In this document: positions 44,880 to 56,589 of the stretch, in pieces
Layout of the letters: every line of letters begins with the position of its first letter
Position numbering within the stretch: position 1 is the stretch's first letter
Assembly: GCA_036898135.1 (NCBI GenBank)
Contig: CM072525.1
Location: 27,929,943-27,993,942, forward strand
Length of the DNA: 64,000 nt
DNA from: Oncomelania hupensis
Lineage: Eukaryota > Mollusca > Gastropoda > Littorinimorpha > Pomatiopsidae
Direction: 5' to 3'
Notes under the pieces: generated by a model
Database searches by the model: none
The model's input: only the letters and a program-made list of their open reading frames with translations
What the model was told of the DNA's origin: nothing
Made by a program: the position numbers and the translations under genes

Positions 44880-45683
44880 CATTCTATTCCATTACAATAA
44901 ATGTTATTACATTACATCACATTATGTGGTTGTTGTTTTAGGTCCAACGGACTCTTTTGAGCCAAATCTGGACCAGTCACATGAAACGGGTCTGTCTCCC
45001 ACAAGATCAGAAAAACATCAACGATCCCCCTAAAATACACATACATGTACGCATACAAATTTACTATATTGTGACCACTCCTCTTTGCAATGTTCATGTA
45101 TGTAAGGTTAGTTATTCATTGATTACAGGGTCCAGCGGACTGCAAAGAGATAAATCAGGGCCATAAAATCAAGACCACAACTTCGCTAAAAGAGGACTCG
45201 CCCCTGATCCGCATAAAAGATCTGCCGAAGCAACCCTAGTGGTAACACTGAAGGCACTCCACCAGGCGGTCACTTTACAATAAAGACATCCCACGCAGGG
45301 GACGCTGAGGCTATACTCTAATTTATCGATCTCTAGTTTACAAAAACAAAATAGAATATAAACATAATTATAAAATATCAACAAAACACATACATATAAC
45401 ATGCCTACATTGCCAAATAATAACATCATAGAAAACCCCAATATTCCCAAGCTGATCCAACAGACCCAGGCAGACACAAATGAGGACTTTTTGTACCGGA
45501 AGAGTTTTTAAGGAAAAATGGTAGGTGACTGGTCTAGCGAAGAAGAAGATAGTATAGTAGATTGATAGAACAGAGTAGGAATGAGAAAAAACAAAGGAGA
45601 AAGACAGCGACAGTGGGAATTTAAAGCACTACATTTCCAGAAAGCGGGGATACTGTTTATACTGAAAACCCCAATTCACAAGG
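44880..45683 (-). mobile_element. Family E retroposon, composite with two cores
   Basis: A first core 'GGTCCAACGGACTCTTTTGA' at about 44940 is followed by a second, different core 'GGGTCCAGCGGACTGCAAAG' at about 45128, then one E body running to 'ACTGTTTATACTGAAAACCC' at about 45670. Same arrangement as 20939-21793. Confidence 0.65.
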
Positions 45684-45845
45684 GGGAGTACTTTTGGGAT
45701 ATTCCAGATATACTCTACCTCATCCACTTTTTGCTTAACGGGACATTTCTATTCATTTCGTTTTCAAACTTTTTAACACTTGTACACTTCCACATGCGGA
45801 TAGAACAAACAGCAGAAACAAACAGAAAAAACAACCAAAACAGGT

Positions 45846-46016
45846 AGTCCAACCCTAGTGGTAAAACTGAATACTCTCCAACAGCCAGTCACTTTACAAT
45901 AAAGACATCCCACGCAGGGGACGCTGAGGCTATACTCTAATTTATCGAACCACCGTTTACAAAAACAAAAATAGAATACAAACATCATTATAAATTATCA
46001 ACAGAACACATCTATA
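45846..46016 (-). mobile_element. Family E fragment
   Basis: Middle part only: 'CCAACCCTAGTGGTAAAAC', 'TTTACAATAAAGACATCCCA' and the A-rich region after it. Confidence 0.75.
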
Positions 46017-46501
46017 TATTAATCGAGCAGCCTGTTCAGATCACGAGGGGCCGTTTTAGCCAACCAGCGGCTTTGTTGTGAAGTTAATTTCGAGCTTCAG
46101 TTGGCTCCAAGTTTTACAGATTACAGCTGAACTGTCCATATAATTGCTTCCACGCGAGTTTTGCCATTCGGCGCTCGATCACCCGCTGCCGATACAACGA
46201 AACTTAACATTCTTTTCGATCGCAAAACGGCTTTAGTTTGCATTTTACTGCGTCCAAAAACACTGTAAAAACACATGTGTGAGACGGTATTTTTAGAACC
46301 AATCATTTTTGTCCTTAGCCCTGCCATCATTTCCGCATACCATTTCTACCAAGGATTTCGTATTTTATTCCAAATCGCTTTTAATCGATCGGCGTTCGCT
46401 ATATTGTTGTTTAATCCAGTTTCAAGTTTATAACACTATTAAAATCGACGGGTTCAACATGTTTTATGATATGGGACCTAAAATCAGTTTAGAGAATTAT
46501 A

Positions 46502-46573
46502 GCATCCCATGGTTCAATGGATAAGGCGTTTGACTGTCAATAAGGAGACCCGGGTTCGAATCTCGCTTGGTCC
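46502..46573 (+). tRNA. tRNA-like pseudogene (Arg-like body)
   Basis: 72 nt with D-arm segment 'TGGTTCAATGGATAAGGCG' and T-arm 'CGGGTTCGAATCTCG', followed at once by a T9 run like a Pol III terminator. The acceptor halves (GCATCCC / TTGGTCC) do not pair and the anticodon arm is irregular, so it is probably a pseudogene or SINE head. Confidence 0.5.
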
Positions 46574-47240
46574 TTTTTTTTTCTTTTAAATAAAATTTAA
46601 TAATACAGAGCGAGAGAGATATAAGATAGATATAGATAATAAAGAAAAAGAGCGGAACAGAGGCAACTGAAAAACAAAACAATGTGCAAGTAAAATGCTA
46701 AAAAAAAAAAAATAATAAAATAAATATATAAATAAAAATAAAATCATAGCACGGGTATTAATAACTGCTTCATATTCTTTTTTTTTCATTTATCCATGAT
46801 GCGTGTACGTCTTAGAACACTTAACATCTTATGCTTTTTAAAAAAAAAAAAGGTATAGGTAGGTCTGTTAAAAAAAAAACATTTAGAAAATAACATTATA
46901 GTTTTATTGTAAATTTCATAGCATAATTAATTGTCATTCGATTCATCAGACAAAAATATTAAATTAAGAGCAAACTTTACATTAAAAATAAATATTTAGA
47001 ATCTAAATTAAAACTGAATTGTTCCCAAATAAATATCTGTAGGGACTAAAGGTCCATATTTACATTTACATGGCTTGGTGCTTTTTTTTATGATTGCCTC
47101 AATTTGGTATTTCATTGGTATGTATCATAAGGAAAAAAGTTCTGTGCATGCAGTGATAAGCATTGCCTTATTGTTTTAATCACATGCATGTGCAATAAAT
47201 CAGTAATGCTGTTCTCCTCAAATAAATGATTATTGTGTTT
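46574..47240. other. No gene recognised
   Basis: A-rich sequence after the tRNA-like unit; no second copy in the window. Confidence 0.5.
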
Positions 47241-47532
47241 TATTACAATTATAAGTTTATTTTTAATCTATGTCTCTTTTTAGTGATTCACCACTGACAG
47301 TGTACTTCAGCCTTCCACTTCCAGAATCATAAACACAACAAAGATTATTATATCAAAGATACTTTTATACAATGTGAATTAATTTTCGAGCTAATGTTAA
47401 TTAAAAGTATCTTTGATATACTGTATATCTTAGTTGTGTTTATGATTCTGGAAGTGGAAGGCTGAAGTGCACTGTCAGTGGTGAATCACTAAAAAGAGAC
47501 ATAGATTAAAGATAAACATATAATTGTATTTT
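47241..47532. repeat. 292-bp near-perfect palindrome
   Basis: The arms pair from 'TTACAATTATAAGTTTAT' / 'ATAAACATATAATTGTA' inwards through 'CTATGTCTCTTTTTAGTGA', 'ACCACTGACAGTG', 'CTTCCACTTCCAGAATC' and 'TATCAAAGATACTTTTA'. The loop is about 30 nt centred at 47386. Mismatches are few. The layout fits a foldback MITE. Confidence 0.85.
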
Positions 47533-47969
47533 ACTTTCAAAATACTTAGCAGTTCCTGTTGTGTTTACAATTTCTTCCACTTTCAGGCAATTGATATTTC
47601 CTACATGTAGTTATTGTACCAACACCACAACATAAACTATACACTATGTAGGCTACAATGGAACATTATAGTCTCAAATAAATTTGACTTCACTCAGTGG
47701 CTGACAGCTTGGACACCCAAAGATAACCTATAACGGGCATAAAATCAGCAACACAACAACAAAATATAATAGATACTTTTAATTATACAACAATACAAGA
47801 CAAATGAATTTTCGTGCTTTGCTCTTCTTCAGATTAAAAACAAACATAAAATGACAAAATGCTGCAGAATGCACAAAAAAAGTCACTTCCAGGAATATTT
47901 TTGAAACGGGCATATAACATCAGGCCCAGCAATTGGGTCATCAAAAATTTATTTGGACGGGTAATAACT

Positions 47970-48289
47970 GCTAGTACATATAAAATGCCTACATTGCTAA
48001 ATAATAACATCATAGGAAGCCCTAGTGACCACCTGGCAGAAAGCGTCCAATATTCCCAAGCTGATCCAACAGACTTCACACACAAATAAGTAGTCTTGTC
48101 ACGGAAGAGTTTTCAAGAAAAAAGGTAGGTGACTGGTATAGCGAAGAAGAAGATAGTATAGCATGCAGATTGATAGAACAGAGCACGAATGAGAAAGAAC
48201 AAATGAGAAAGACAGCGACAGTGGGAATTTAAAGCACTAAATTTCCAGAAAGTGGGGATACTATTTATACTGAAACCCCCGGCACCCCA
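47970..48289 (-). mobile_element. Family E fragment fused to the RTE-like copy
   Basis: E head half, from 'TACATATAAAATGCC' to 'CCGGCACCCCAACG'. The RTE-like LINE starts at the next bases. Confidence 0.75.
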
Positions 48290-50020
48290 ACGTGGGTGGC
48301 TGACAAGTGTTAAACAGCCCAAGGTCTTCACGATCCAAAGCAAGCCTGGCATATGCCTAACACAAGAACAAGAAGTTTTGGACAGATGGACAGAGTACTG
48401 CTCTAACTTTTACAACTACACACCAAACGGAGACTTATCAGTTCTAGTATGTCCTATGAACAGAGAAGAGGAAGAAAACCTCCTAATTCTTCGAGAAGAA
48501 GTTGAGGCAGCAGTGCTATCAATGAAGAAGTGGAAGTCAGCGGGAGAGAACCACACACCCGCGGAATTGCTGCTAGCCGATGGGAAGCGATGATTGACGC
48601 CCTCACCAATTATCTGTACCTAGAGTAACTAGATCTGTATCTGGCAGAGTGGGGAGTGGCTTACACCATGATCCAGTCGCTTGTTATCACTCTACCCAAA
48701 ACAGGTAACCTTCAGGAGTGTGAAAATTACCGCACCATCAGCCTCATTAGCCATCCCAACAAGGTCTTCCTGAAAATAATACTCAACAGGTTGAAACAAC
48801 AAGCTTTACAAATCATCGCTGAAGAACAAGCAGGATTCAGGGCAGGGCGAAGTACCACTGAACATATTTTCAACCTCAGAATATTCTGCGAGAAATACCT
48901 ACAGCACCAACAACATCTATGTTACGTTTGTAGTCTTCAAGAAAGCGTTTGACCGAGTCTGGCATGCAGCTCTGTGGGCAACCATGAGAATGTACAACAT
49001 CGGCTCTAAAATTATTGAAGTCATCAAAAGCCTGTATGTCAAGGCTACCAGTGCAGTCCTCCACAAAAGCGCCATCGGGAACTGATTCAGAACAACAATC
49101 GGTGTGCGTCAAGAATGCCTACTCTCTCCAACACTCTTTAAGATCTTCCTAGAGCGCATCATGTCAGATGCCCTTGAAGATCACGAAGGCACAATCATCA
49201 TTGGTATTGGGGGTAGAACAATCTCCATCCTCAGTTTTGCAGAGGACATTGATGGATTGGCTGGAGAGGAACAAGTACTTGAACAGCTAATACAGAGGCT
49301 TGCCACCACCACCAGAGCATAAGGAATGAAAATAAGTGCTGAGAATGCCAAAATGATGACCAACAACACCAAAGGCATCAACGTGGACATCAAAGTCCAA
49401 GCCAATCCCTCAACACAGTGCATATCTTCAAATATTTAGGAGCCATTGTGTCAGATAATGGGTCCGGACAGGAAGTCCAGGATCGCACAAACAACTGCTG
49501 CCAAGACAAGACATGGGCCCATCAGTCTACAATCCAAGGTAAGGTTGCTGCGCTCACTTGTCATCTCCATCTTCCTATACGCTTGCGAAACATGGACCCT
49601 CACAGCAGATTACAACGAAGAATACGAAGCATGGAGATGAGGTGCTACAGAAGACTTTTGGGCATTTCCTATACCCAGCACATCACCAAAAACGAAGTCC
49701 GACAAACCATCACACAAGCCATTGGGCAACATGATGACATGCGCACAGTGGTGAAGAAACGGAAACTCCGACGGTATTGGCCACGTCAGCAGAGCATCAG
49801 GCCTTGCAAAAACCATTCTGAAAGGCACGGTGCAAGGATGCAGAAGAAGAGGGAGACAGAAAAAAGATGGTAGGATCACATTCGAGAATGGACTGGTTTG
49901 ACACTGAACGAAGCCATGAGGATTGCTGAGAGCAGAGAAAGATGGAATACGAGGTTAAATGATCATCTGTGGTGCCCAACGATTGCTAAGTTACAGGATA
50001 GGATAGGATAGGATAGGACA
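48290..50020 (+). pseudogene. RTE-like LINE ORF2 remnant with (AGGAT)n tail
   Basis: Order on the plus strand: RT N-terminal part ('AVLSMKKWKSAGENHTPAEL'), 'AEEQAGFRAGRSTTEHIFNL', 'LLSPTLFKIFLERIM', 'FAEDIDGLAGEE' (the catalytic FADD has become FAED), 'FLYACETWTLTAD', 'CYRRLLGISYTQHITKNEV', 'KKRKLRRYW' and 'EWTGLTLNEAMRIAES', with the GGATA tail at 49995-50020. Several stops and shifts. It begins inside the RT domain, so it is 5'-truncated. C-terminal motifs fit the BovB/CFDP2-type RTE group. Confidence 0.85.
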
Positions 50021-50828
50021 GGACAGGACAGTTTATTGTAAAATAATTATCCTGCTCTCAAAGGTATGGAAAAGGTGCGGCATACTGGCTTTCAGTTCCA
50101 TTGTGCAATGTCAGTATTTTCTAACACAAGGTCTTTGCAAATTTTCAATGGACGTCTTTCTCCCGTCTTGCGATGAAGTCAGGCAAGTGATCTTCGTGTG
50201 TCGTAATAATAAGTGTGAACTTCTGTTTTTAGAAGCAAATCGACTGCCTCTCCCCCCAAAAAAAACCCCAAAACAACCAAAAAAACCAAAATAAACGGAA
50301 TTTACTGATTTAAACAAAACAAAACAAAAGCAAAACTATTCTTTTTACACGATTACATTTTGTTGTAAGCTTATGTTTTCCAATGGGGCAACACTCGATG
50401 TGAATGCTAAAGGGATCTGTGGAAGGGACGTAGTGAAAGTGGTCCGCGACCCTTTAAGGACCTTAAAAATGTAGTACAAACGCATTCCTAAAGCCTGGTT
50501 CTCCTTACCCCTTTCGACCCTAACCAAAGATATAGAGAAATGTGACATGTGGGCCACATGACATAAACATGAAACATGAAAGGACAATATCGCAGTCAAT
50601 AAATACAACGTTCGTTCATCCATTCATAGCCGCCAATACAGTGCAGAAAACTGGTAGTTACATACACACTGCGGCCAGTAAGGTGGACATAGCCACGCGC
50701 AGGTAGCGTGTAAGGTTAAATTTAGTGTGAATTTGTTTGGCCGCGTTTCTACACAATAAACAACGACTCTCTCACGCACGCACAATGTGGGCGATAAGAA
50801 GTCAAACGATGACTAAGATGACGACGAC
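50021..50828. other. No gene recognised
   Basis: Unique sequence with A/C-rich patches; nothing supported. Confidence 0.5.
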
Positions 50829-50864
50829 GGCGACAACGACCTCATCGACGACGACGACGACGAC

Positions 50865-50908
<44 letters not shown>

Positions 50909-50912
50909 CGAC
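50829..50912 (+). repeat. (GAC)n-(GAT)n array, first copy of a local duplication
   Basis: GAC units then GAT units, followed by 'AATGATGGAAATGCAATACT' and 'AACAATATGTATCTAATATA'. The whole block recurs at 51850-52015. Confidence 0.9.
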
Positions 50913-50984
50913 GATGATAATGATGGAAATGCAATACTATAATATGTAACAATATGTATCTAATATATTCCTAATTTTTGTGTG

Positions 50985-51375
50985 TGAATACAATACAATA
51001 CAATACAATGTGGCCCTGATCCGGCTCTTTGCAGTCCGCTGGACCCTATAAACAATGACTAATTAACTAATACAATACAATACAATACAATACAATACAA
51101 TACAATACAATACAATACAATACAATACAATACAATACAATACAATGTGGCCCTGATCCGGCTCTTTGCAGTCCGCTGGACCCTATAAACAATGACTAAT
51201 TAACCAATATAATACAATACAATACAATACAATACAATAAAATACAATAAAATACAATACAATGTGGCCCTGATCCGGCTCTTTGCAGTCCGCTGGACCC
51301 TATAAACAATGACTAATTAACTAATACAATACAATACAATACAATACAATACAATACAATACAATACAATACAAT
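50985..51375 (+). repeat. Higher-order array of E-type 3' ends with (AATAC)n
   Basis: A 60-66 bp block 'GTGGCCCTGATCCGGCTCTT' ... 'GTCCGCTGGACCCTATAAAC' ... 'ATGACTAATTAACTAAT' occurs three times (about 51009, 51146, 51264), each followed by 8-17 AATAC units. Confidence 0.85.
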
Positions 51376-51453
51376 AGGAGTGTGGAGCCTGCATTAATAA
51401 ACTGAGAAATATTTACGTGTATATAATTATAATTACACTGACACTCCGTCAAC

Positions 51454-51454
<1 letters not shown>

Positions 51455-51486
<32 letters not shown>

Positions 51487-51497
51487 CGACGACGACA

Positions 51498-51546
<49 letters not shown>

Positions 51547-51562
51547 CGACGACGACGATGAT
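51455..51562 (+). repeat. (GAT)n-(GAC)n microsatellite
   Basis: GAT, GAC, GAT and GAC runs; the poly-Met frame is an artefact. Confidence 0.95.
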
Positions 51563-51849
51563 GATTTATTTATTTATTTTATTTATTGTTGACTTACTTA
51601 CAATCGTTGAAATACATTTGTTACCCGGTTCTTGTAAACTTGGACTGTGATCAAAATGTACTACCCAGCAAAGGTTAAAAGTTCAAAAATCAAAAGTGAA
51701 CTACCTCAGTGTCATTATTGCAAAGTGGAGGTTTTTTTTCGCGTAGCCGGTAAATCCACAGTATCCTGAAGAAGAAGAAGAGACCTTCACGACTTGTCAG
51801 TATTATATCGAGAAAGGCAATGCTGAGATTTATATATTGTTACAAGTGT

Positions 51850-51877
51850 CATCGACGACGACGACGACGACGACGAC

Positions 51878-51912
<35 letters not shown>

Positions 51913-52015
51913 CGACGATGATAATGATGGAAATGCAATACTATAATATGTAACAATATGTATCTAATATATTCCTAATTTTTGTGTGTGAATACAATAC
52001 AATACAATACAATAC
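51850..52015 (+). repeat. Second copy of the local (GAC)(GAT) duplication
   Basis: Nearly identical to 50841-51003 through the unique part and into the AATAC units; spacing about 1 kb. Confidence 0.85.
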
Positions 52016-53912
52016 AAAGTTGTTTGTTGCATCAAGTTTTATTCATCAGATTAACATAAGTTGTACTGATGTAACATAAACAATTTACAAAATCTAACAT
52101 GCGCACATCATAGATATTTTCCAAATTAAGTAATTAATTAATCATACTAAAGAAATCATCATACTACTGACATACACATACACTTTTAACAACATACATT
52201 CATTCCCTTGTAACAATTAGTTGATTAAGAAACACACAAAAGAAAAAAAACACATAAAAACTGTCAACTTCACCTGTGAAGAACGAAGTACTTATAAATG
52301 TCATTTTGCGTCTTACAGAAAGTTAAAGTTAGGCCTCCAGGCCCTTACCCCCCTTTTCCTCCCCCTCCATCCCTCCAACCCCCCCCCCCCCGCACTCCCC
52401 ATAAACAAACTAAAAGAAAAATGATAAAATAATCAATCAAAATTAAAACAAATTCATAAATAATTCCCCCACCCTCCCTCTCTTCCATAAAAAAATTAAA
52501 ATAAATAAATAACACATATTTATTGAAACTAATAATGCTTAATTAAATAAATTAGGTACAAAGAATAAACAGACAATTGCTAGACTAATTGTTAGAAGAT
52601 ATTTAGAAGAAATTGAATAATTCATGACTTCTAAGTAAATCTATGAGCATTAGGCTCAATGACCAATCATAATGTTCTACTGGATATACAATACTTGAGA
52701 TTGACATAGGTCGCTTTAATTTATTTAATCTAATGAGTAAAGGCTGAAAATGGTTATAATTTTGTTGACATTCAAATATTAAGTGATTTACATTAAAAAA
52801 TATACCACAATTACAAAGAACTGGAGGATTTATGAAACGAGCATGCCAAGCATTTAGCCTTATTCTGTGAAATAAACTGTTAAAATGAAAAGATTTTGAA
52901 ATAGATATAACGTTATTTGATACTGGTGAATTATCCAAGTAATGTTTTTCAATGACCTCTTGCTTGTATTTCTCATTCCATTGATTCCAAGCACATCGTT
53001 TTATTTGATTATTAATTTCATTTGTTGTCAGGTTGACAAATAATTTAATGGATTCGTCCGAAGATGCAGCACTCTTTGCTAAATGGTCAACGATGACATT
53101 TTCTAATATATTTAAATGACTAGGTATTCAAATTAATGAAATATCCGATCCCCTGGTAATGATTTGATGACATAAAAGCTTTATTTCTGTTAACAGTTCC
53201 TGTCTCTCTTTACTAAACCAAGATGACAAAGCCGATAAAGCAGATTTTGAATAAGAAAATATTGTAATTTTTAAAGGAATACTAGTAAAATCAGTTATGA
53301 AAGATAGACTCATTAATATTGCAATTAGTTCAGCTGTAAAAATTGTACTACCTTTCTGTAAAAAAATATTGTCGGGATATTTTAAAATCGGGAATATAAA
53401 ATGCTGCTCCAATATTTCCGTTTTTTAAAACTGATCCATCAGTATATATTTGCAACGAATTTTGAGAATACAAATGAATATACTCTTGTGCAATTGTTGC
53501 CAATAATAAGGTATTTTCTTTTTTCGAAATATCTCCATAATCCAAAATTATCTCCGGAGCTAAAAGAAGCCAAGGCGGATATGAGCTGCATGGAAGAATA
53601 CATGGTGAGGTTGTATCAATTGGTGTGGAGTCTGTTAAAGGAAATATATATTCATTAATTGACATAAAACACTTTTATTTTTAAACCCTTTGTTAATTTC
53701 AATATTTTCACCTAGCTCAATTATTGTAGAATTTACAATTGATCTTGCCCGTGTAACATATTGTGCAGTTTGTAACCGGTTTTGGTCAAAAAATGGTAGT
53801 ACTCCTGCTTCTTTATATGTTTTTGAAGTTGAAGACCACTGGGGTAGGCCAAGAGCTATTTTTAAAGACATGGAATCAATGCTAGTCAACCTATTTAAAG
53901 CTGATTTTGATG

Positions 53913-53962
<50 letters not shown>
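52015..53962 (-). pseudogene. RNase H-bearing LINE ORF2 remnant
   Basis: Minus strand from about 53910: 'SMSLKIALGLPQWSSTSK', 'AGVLPFFDQNRLQTAQYV', 'LAPEIILDYGDISKKE', then RNase H with 'QIYTDGSVLKNGNIGAAFY' (first Asp), 'FTAELIAILMSL' (Glu), 'SYSKSALSAL' (second Asp changed to Ser or shifted), and the tail 'PPVLCNCGIFFNVNHLIFEC' zinc knuckle. The stop is near 52603. The 3' UTR (52015-52600) is poor in G and ends at a TTGTA-type tail at about 52015. Frameshifts near 53400 and 53130 and a lost catalytic residue mark it as dead. Confidence 0.8.
53914..53961 (+). repeat. (GA)n microsatellite at LINE 5' junction
   Basis: About 24 GA units where the LINE homology stops. Confidence 0.95.
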
Positions 53963-53965
<3 letters not shown>

Positions 53966-54040
53966 CTTACTGCCACTTAGTTGCAGTAGTACTGCCGCTT
54001 AGTTACAATACTGAATTAAGAGATAATTAATTATTTAAAC

Positions 54041-55448
54041 GGCATGACCAACAACACCAATGGCATCAACACGGACATCAAAGTCCAAGGCCAATCCCTC
54101 AACACAGTGCATAGCTTCAAATATTTAGGTTTTGATTGATTGATTTATTGTTGCTTTAGGTCCAGCGGACTCCTCCGAGCCAAATCAGGACCGGACAACC
54201 CCCGATCCGCATAAAAGATCTGCTGAAACAACCCTAGTGGGAAAATTGAACGCCCTCCACCGGCCAGTTACTTTACAATAAAGACATCCCACGCGGGGGA
54301 CGGCTGAGGGTTTACCTCAACTACGCGAACCCCCGGTTACAAAAACAAAATAGAATACAACCATCATTACAAATCATCAACGAAACATATACATATAAAA
54401 TGCCTATATTGCTAAATACTAACATCATAGGAAGCCCTAGTGACCACCCAGCAGAAAGCGTCCAACACTCCCAAGCTGATCCAACAGACCTCATACACAA
54501 ACAAGGAGTCTTGTCCAGGAAGAGTTTTCAAGAAAAAAGGTAGGTCGTTGATCTAGCGAAGAAGAAGATAGTATAGCAGAGTGATAGGACAGAGCAGGAA
54601 TGGGAAAGAGTAAATGAGGAAGATAGCAACAGTGGGAATTTAAAGCACTAAATTTCCATAAAGTGGGGATACTATTTATACTGAAACCCCCGGCACTCCA
54701 ACGGGGGTACTGTTGCCGCAGTGAATCTGTCATGCCTACAAAGGCAAGACAGGTTTTCAACTGGGGCTTTCACTGTTCCCTTTATAGGTTAGAACAATCT
54801 ACAGTGGCAAGATTGCTCATGACCCCAAGGGGTAAATATTTAGGAGCCATTGTATCAGACAATGGGTCCCGACAGGAAGTCCTCTCCAGGATCACACAAA
54901 CAACTGCTGCCCTGGCGAGGTTGAAGCCAATTTGGAAAGACAGGACCATCAGTCTACATTCCAAGGTAAGGCTGCTGCGCTCCCTTGTCATCTCCATCTT
55001 CCTATATGCTTGCGAAACATGGACCCTCACAGCAGATCTCCAACGAAGAATACAAAGCATGGAGATGAGGTGCTAAAGAAGACTTCTGGGCATTTCATAT
55101 ACCCAGCGCATCACCAACGACGAAGTCCGACAGGCCATCACACAAGCCATTGGACAACACGATGACCTGCTCACAGTGGTGAAAAAACGGAAACTCCGAT
55201 GGTATGGCCACGTCACCAGATCATCAGGTCTTGCAAAGACCATCCTGCAAGGCACAGTGCAAGGAGGTAGAAGAAGAGGGAGACGGAAAAAGAGGTGGGA
55301 GGACAACATTCGAGCATGGACTGGTTTGACACTGAGCGAAACAACCACGGTTGCTGAGGACAGGGAAAGATGGAGTACGCTGGTTAAACGATCATCTGTG
55401 GTGCCCCTACGACCTCCGAGTTATGGGATAGGATAGGATAGGATAGGA
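54041..55448 (+). pseudogene. RTE-like LINE remnant split by a family E insertion
   Basis: 54041-54129 encodes the segment upstream of 'FKYLG'. After the insertion (54130-54833) the frame resumes with 'YLGAIVSDNGSRQEVLSR', 'SLVISIFLYACETWTLT', then 'FIYPAHHQRRSPTGHH' (shifted), 'KKRKLRWYGHVTRSSGLAKT', 'RKKRWEDNIRAWTGLTLSE' and a (GGATA)n tail at 55428-55448. A stop and a frameshift occur near 55074. This is the cleanest C-terminal sequence of the family in the window. Confidence 0.85.
54130..54833 (-). mobile_element. Family E retroposon with 11-bp target duplication and longer head
   Basis: AAATATTTAGG occurs at 54119-54129 and 54834-54844, and removal of the insert restores the LINE frame. 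The tail (TGATT)n is at the left, the usual head 'CCGGCACTCCAACGGGGG' is at about 54690-54712, and 121 further bases follow before the duplication. These are either a longer 5' end or transduced sequence. Confidence 0.9.
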
Positions 55449-56512
55449 AACGGCATAAATGGTAAGACATGCTTTCATATTTATGATTAGTGTGTTCAAT
55501 ATTGCAACAAGAAATAACTAGAAATGGACAGGTACAACAGTCCATGTATAAAGGACCTTGTATTTGATCTCCCTCTGTCACAGGGCAGCCCGTGAAGAAA
55601 GCCATGTAGTCTGTGTGTGAAGAGTATAGGGGCGGGGGTGGTACTGCGTGTTGCCGTATTCGTGATTATTGTTGTCTCGGGAGCGTGCAAAGCATGGTAA
55701 ACAGCATACGCCGGTTAGGCCAGGTTAGGAATTTGCTCACTATCGTCAGAACGTGTTTGTCAGCAGTACAGTGTAGACGGTGTTTGTCTAGTGCTCTGTG
55801 GTTTTTGCTGTGTTCTGGAATTAGGGTGGGACGGGTATTAACGAATAATAATATCTGGTTCCGAGAAGGATACTAGTTTAAAGATTGCAAATTTCTGAAG
55901 TGATACGCTCAGTTGGAGTGCAGCTGTAGAAAAGCAAGTCTGTGGTAGTGTGGTAGGTAGTATCGAGGTATTGTCTACTACGGGAACTACACACTACCGG
56001 ATTACCCTAATTGGATGTACTTTCGTAGGAGGGCAGTGGAGAAGGGCTACGGGGTGCAATTTCATGCGAACCGTTGGGTGAGTGGATGGTAGTTTTTCCT
56101 TACTGTGCCTATGACCGAGGGCTGGCTGTTGGGGTGTTGAATGATAGCTGTGTGTGAGACAGAAGGAAGGATGAGAATGGTTGCACTGAGGAGAGGCAGA
56201 AGGAAGGAAGAGTGCGACTGAAGAAGGGAGAATGAGAGAGAAGAAAGGGGGTGGAGTGTGATGAAGGTAGGATGGAAGTGGTTGCTGTTGTTGTCGTTGG
56301 GGATGCTTGATATGAATAATGTGGTGATGTTTACATGTGTTCATTTGCAGCGTCGTCCATTCCATGCATTCATGATTTCATTGAATTGAATGATATGTAA
56401 TTGTTTCAAGTGACGATAACAGTAGAAAGCGAGAGAGAGTCAAGGACGGGGAAAATAGACTGCAGTTGGACCCCTCAAGTGGCAGAAGTTTAGTGGAGTA
56501 GCTAGTGAGAGT
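55449..56512. other. No gene recognised
   Basis: No repeat matched. A G-run at 56513-56528 ends the stretch. Confidence 0.45.
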
Positions 56513-56589
56513 GGGGGGGGGGGGGGGGTAAGTGTGATGGAGGGAGGGGGACAGAATCGAGAACATGACATTTACGATGCGACAAGCAT

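Noticed and set aside
54663..55076. 137-codon plus-strand frame as a novel gene
   Set aside because: It is a chance fusion of the family E head, its 121-bp extension and the RTE-like ORF2 across the insertion junction.
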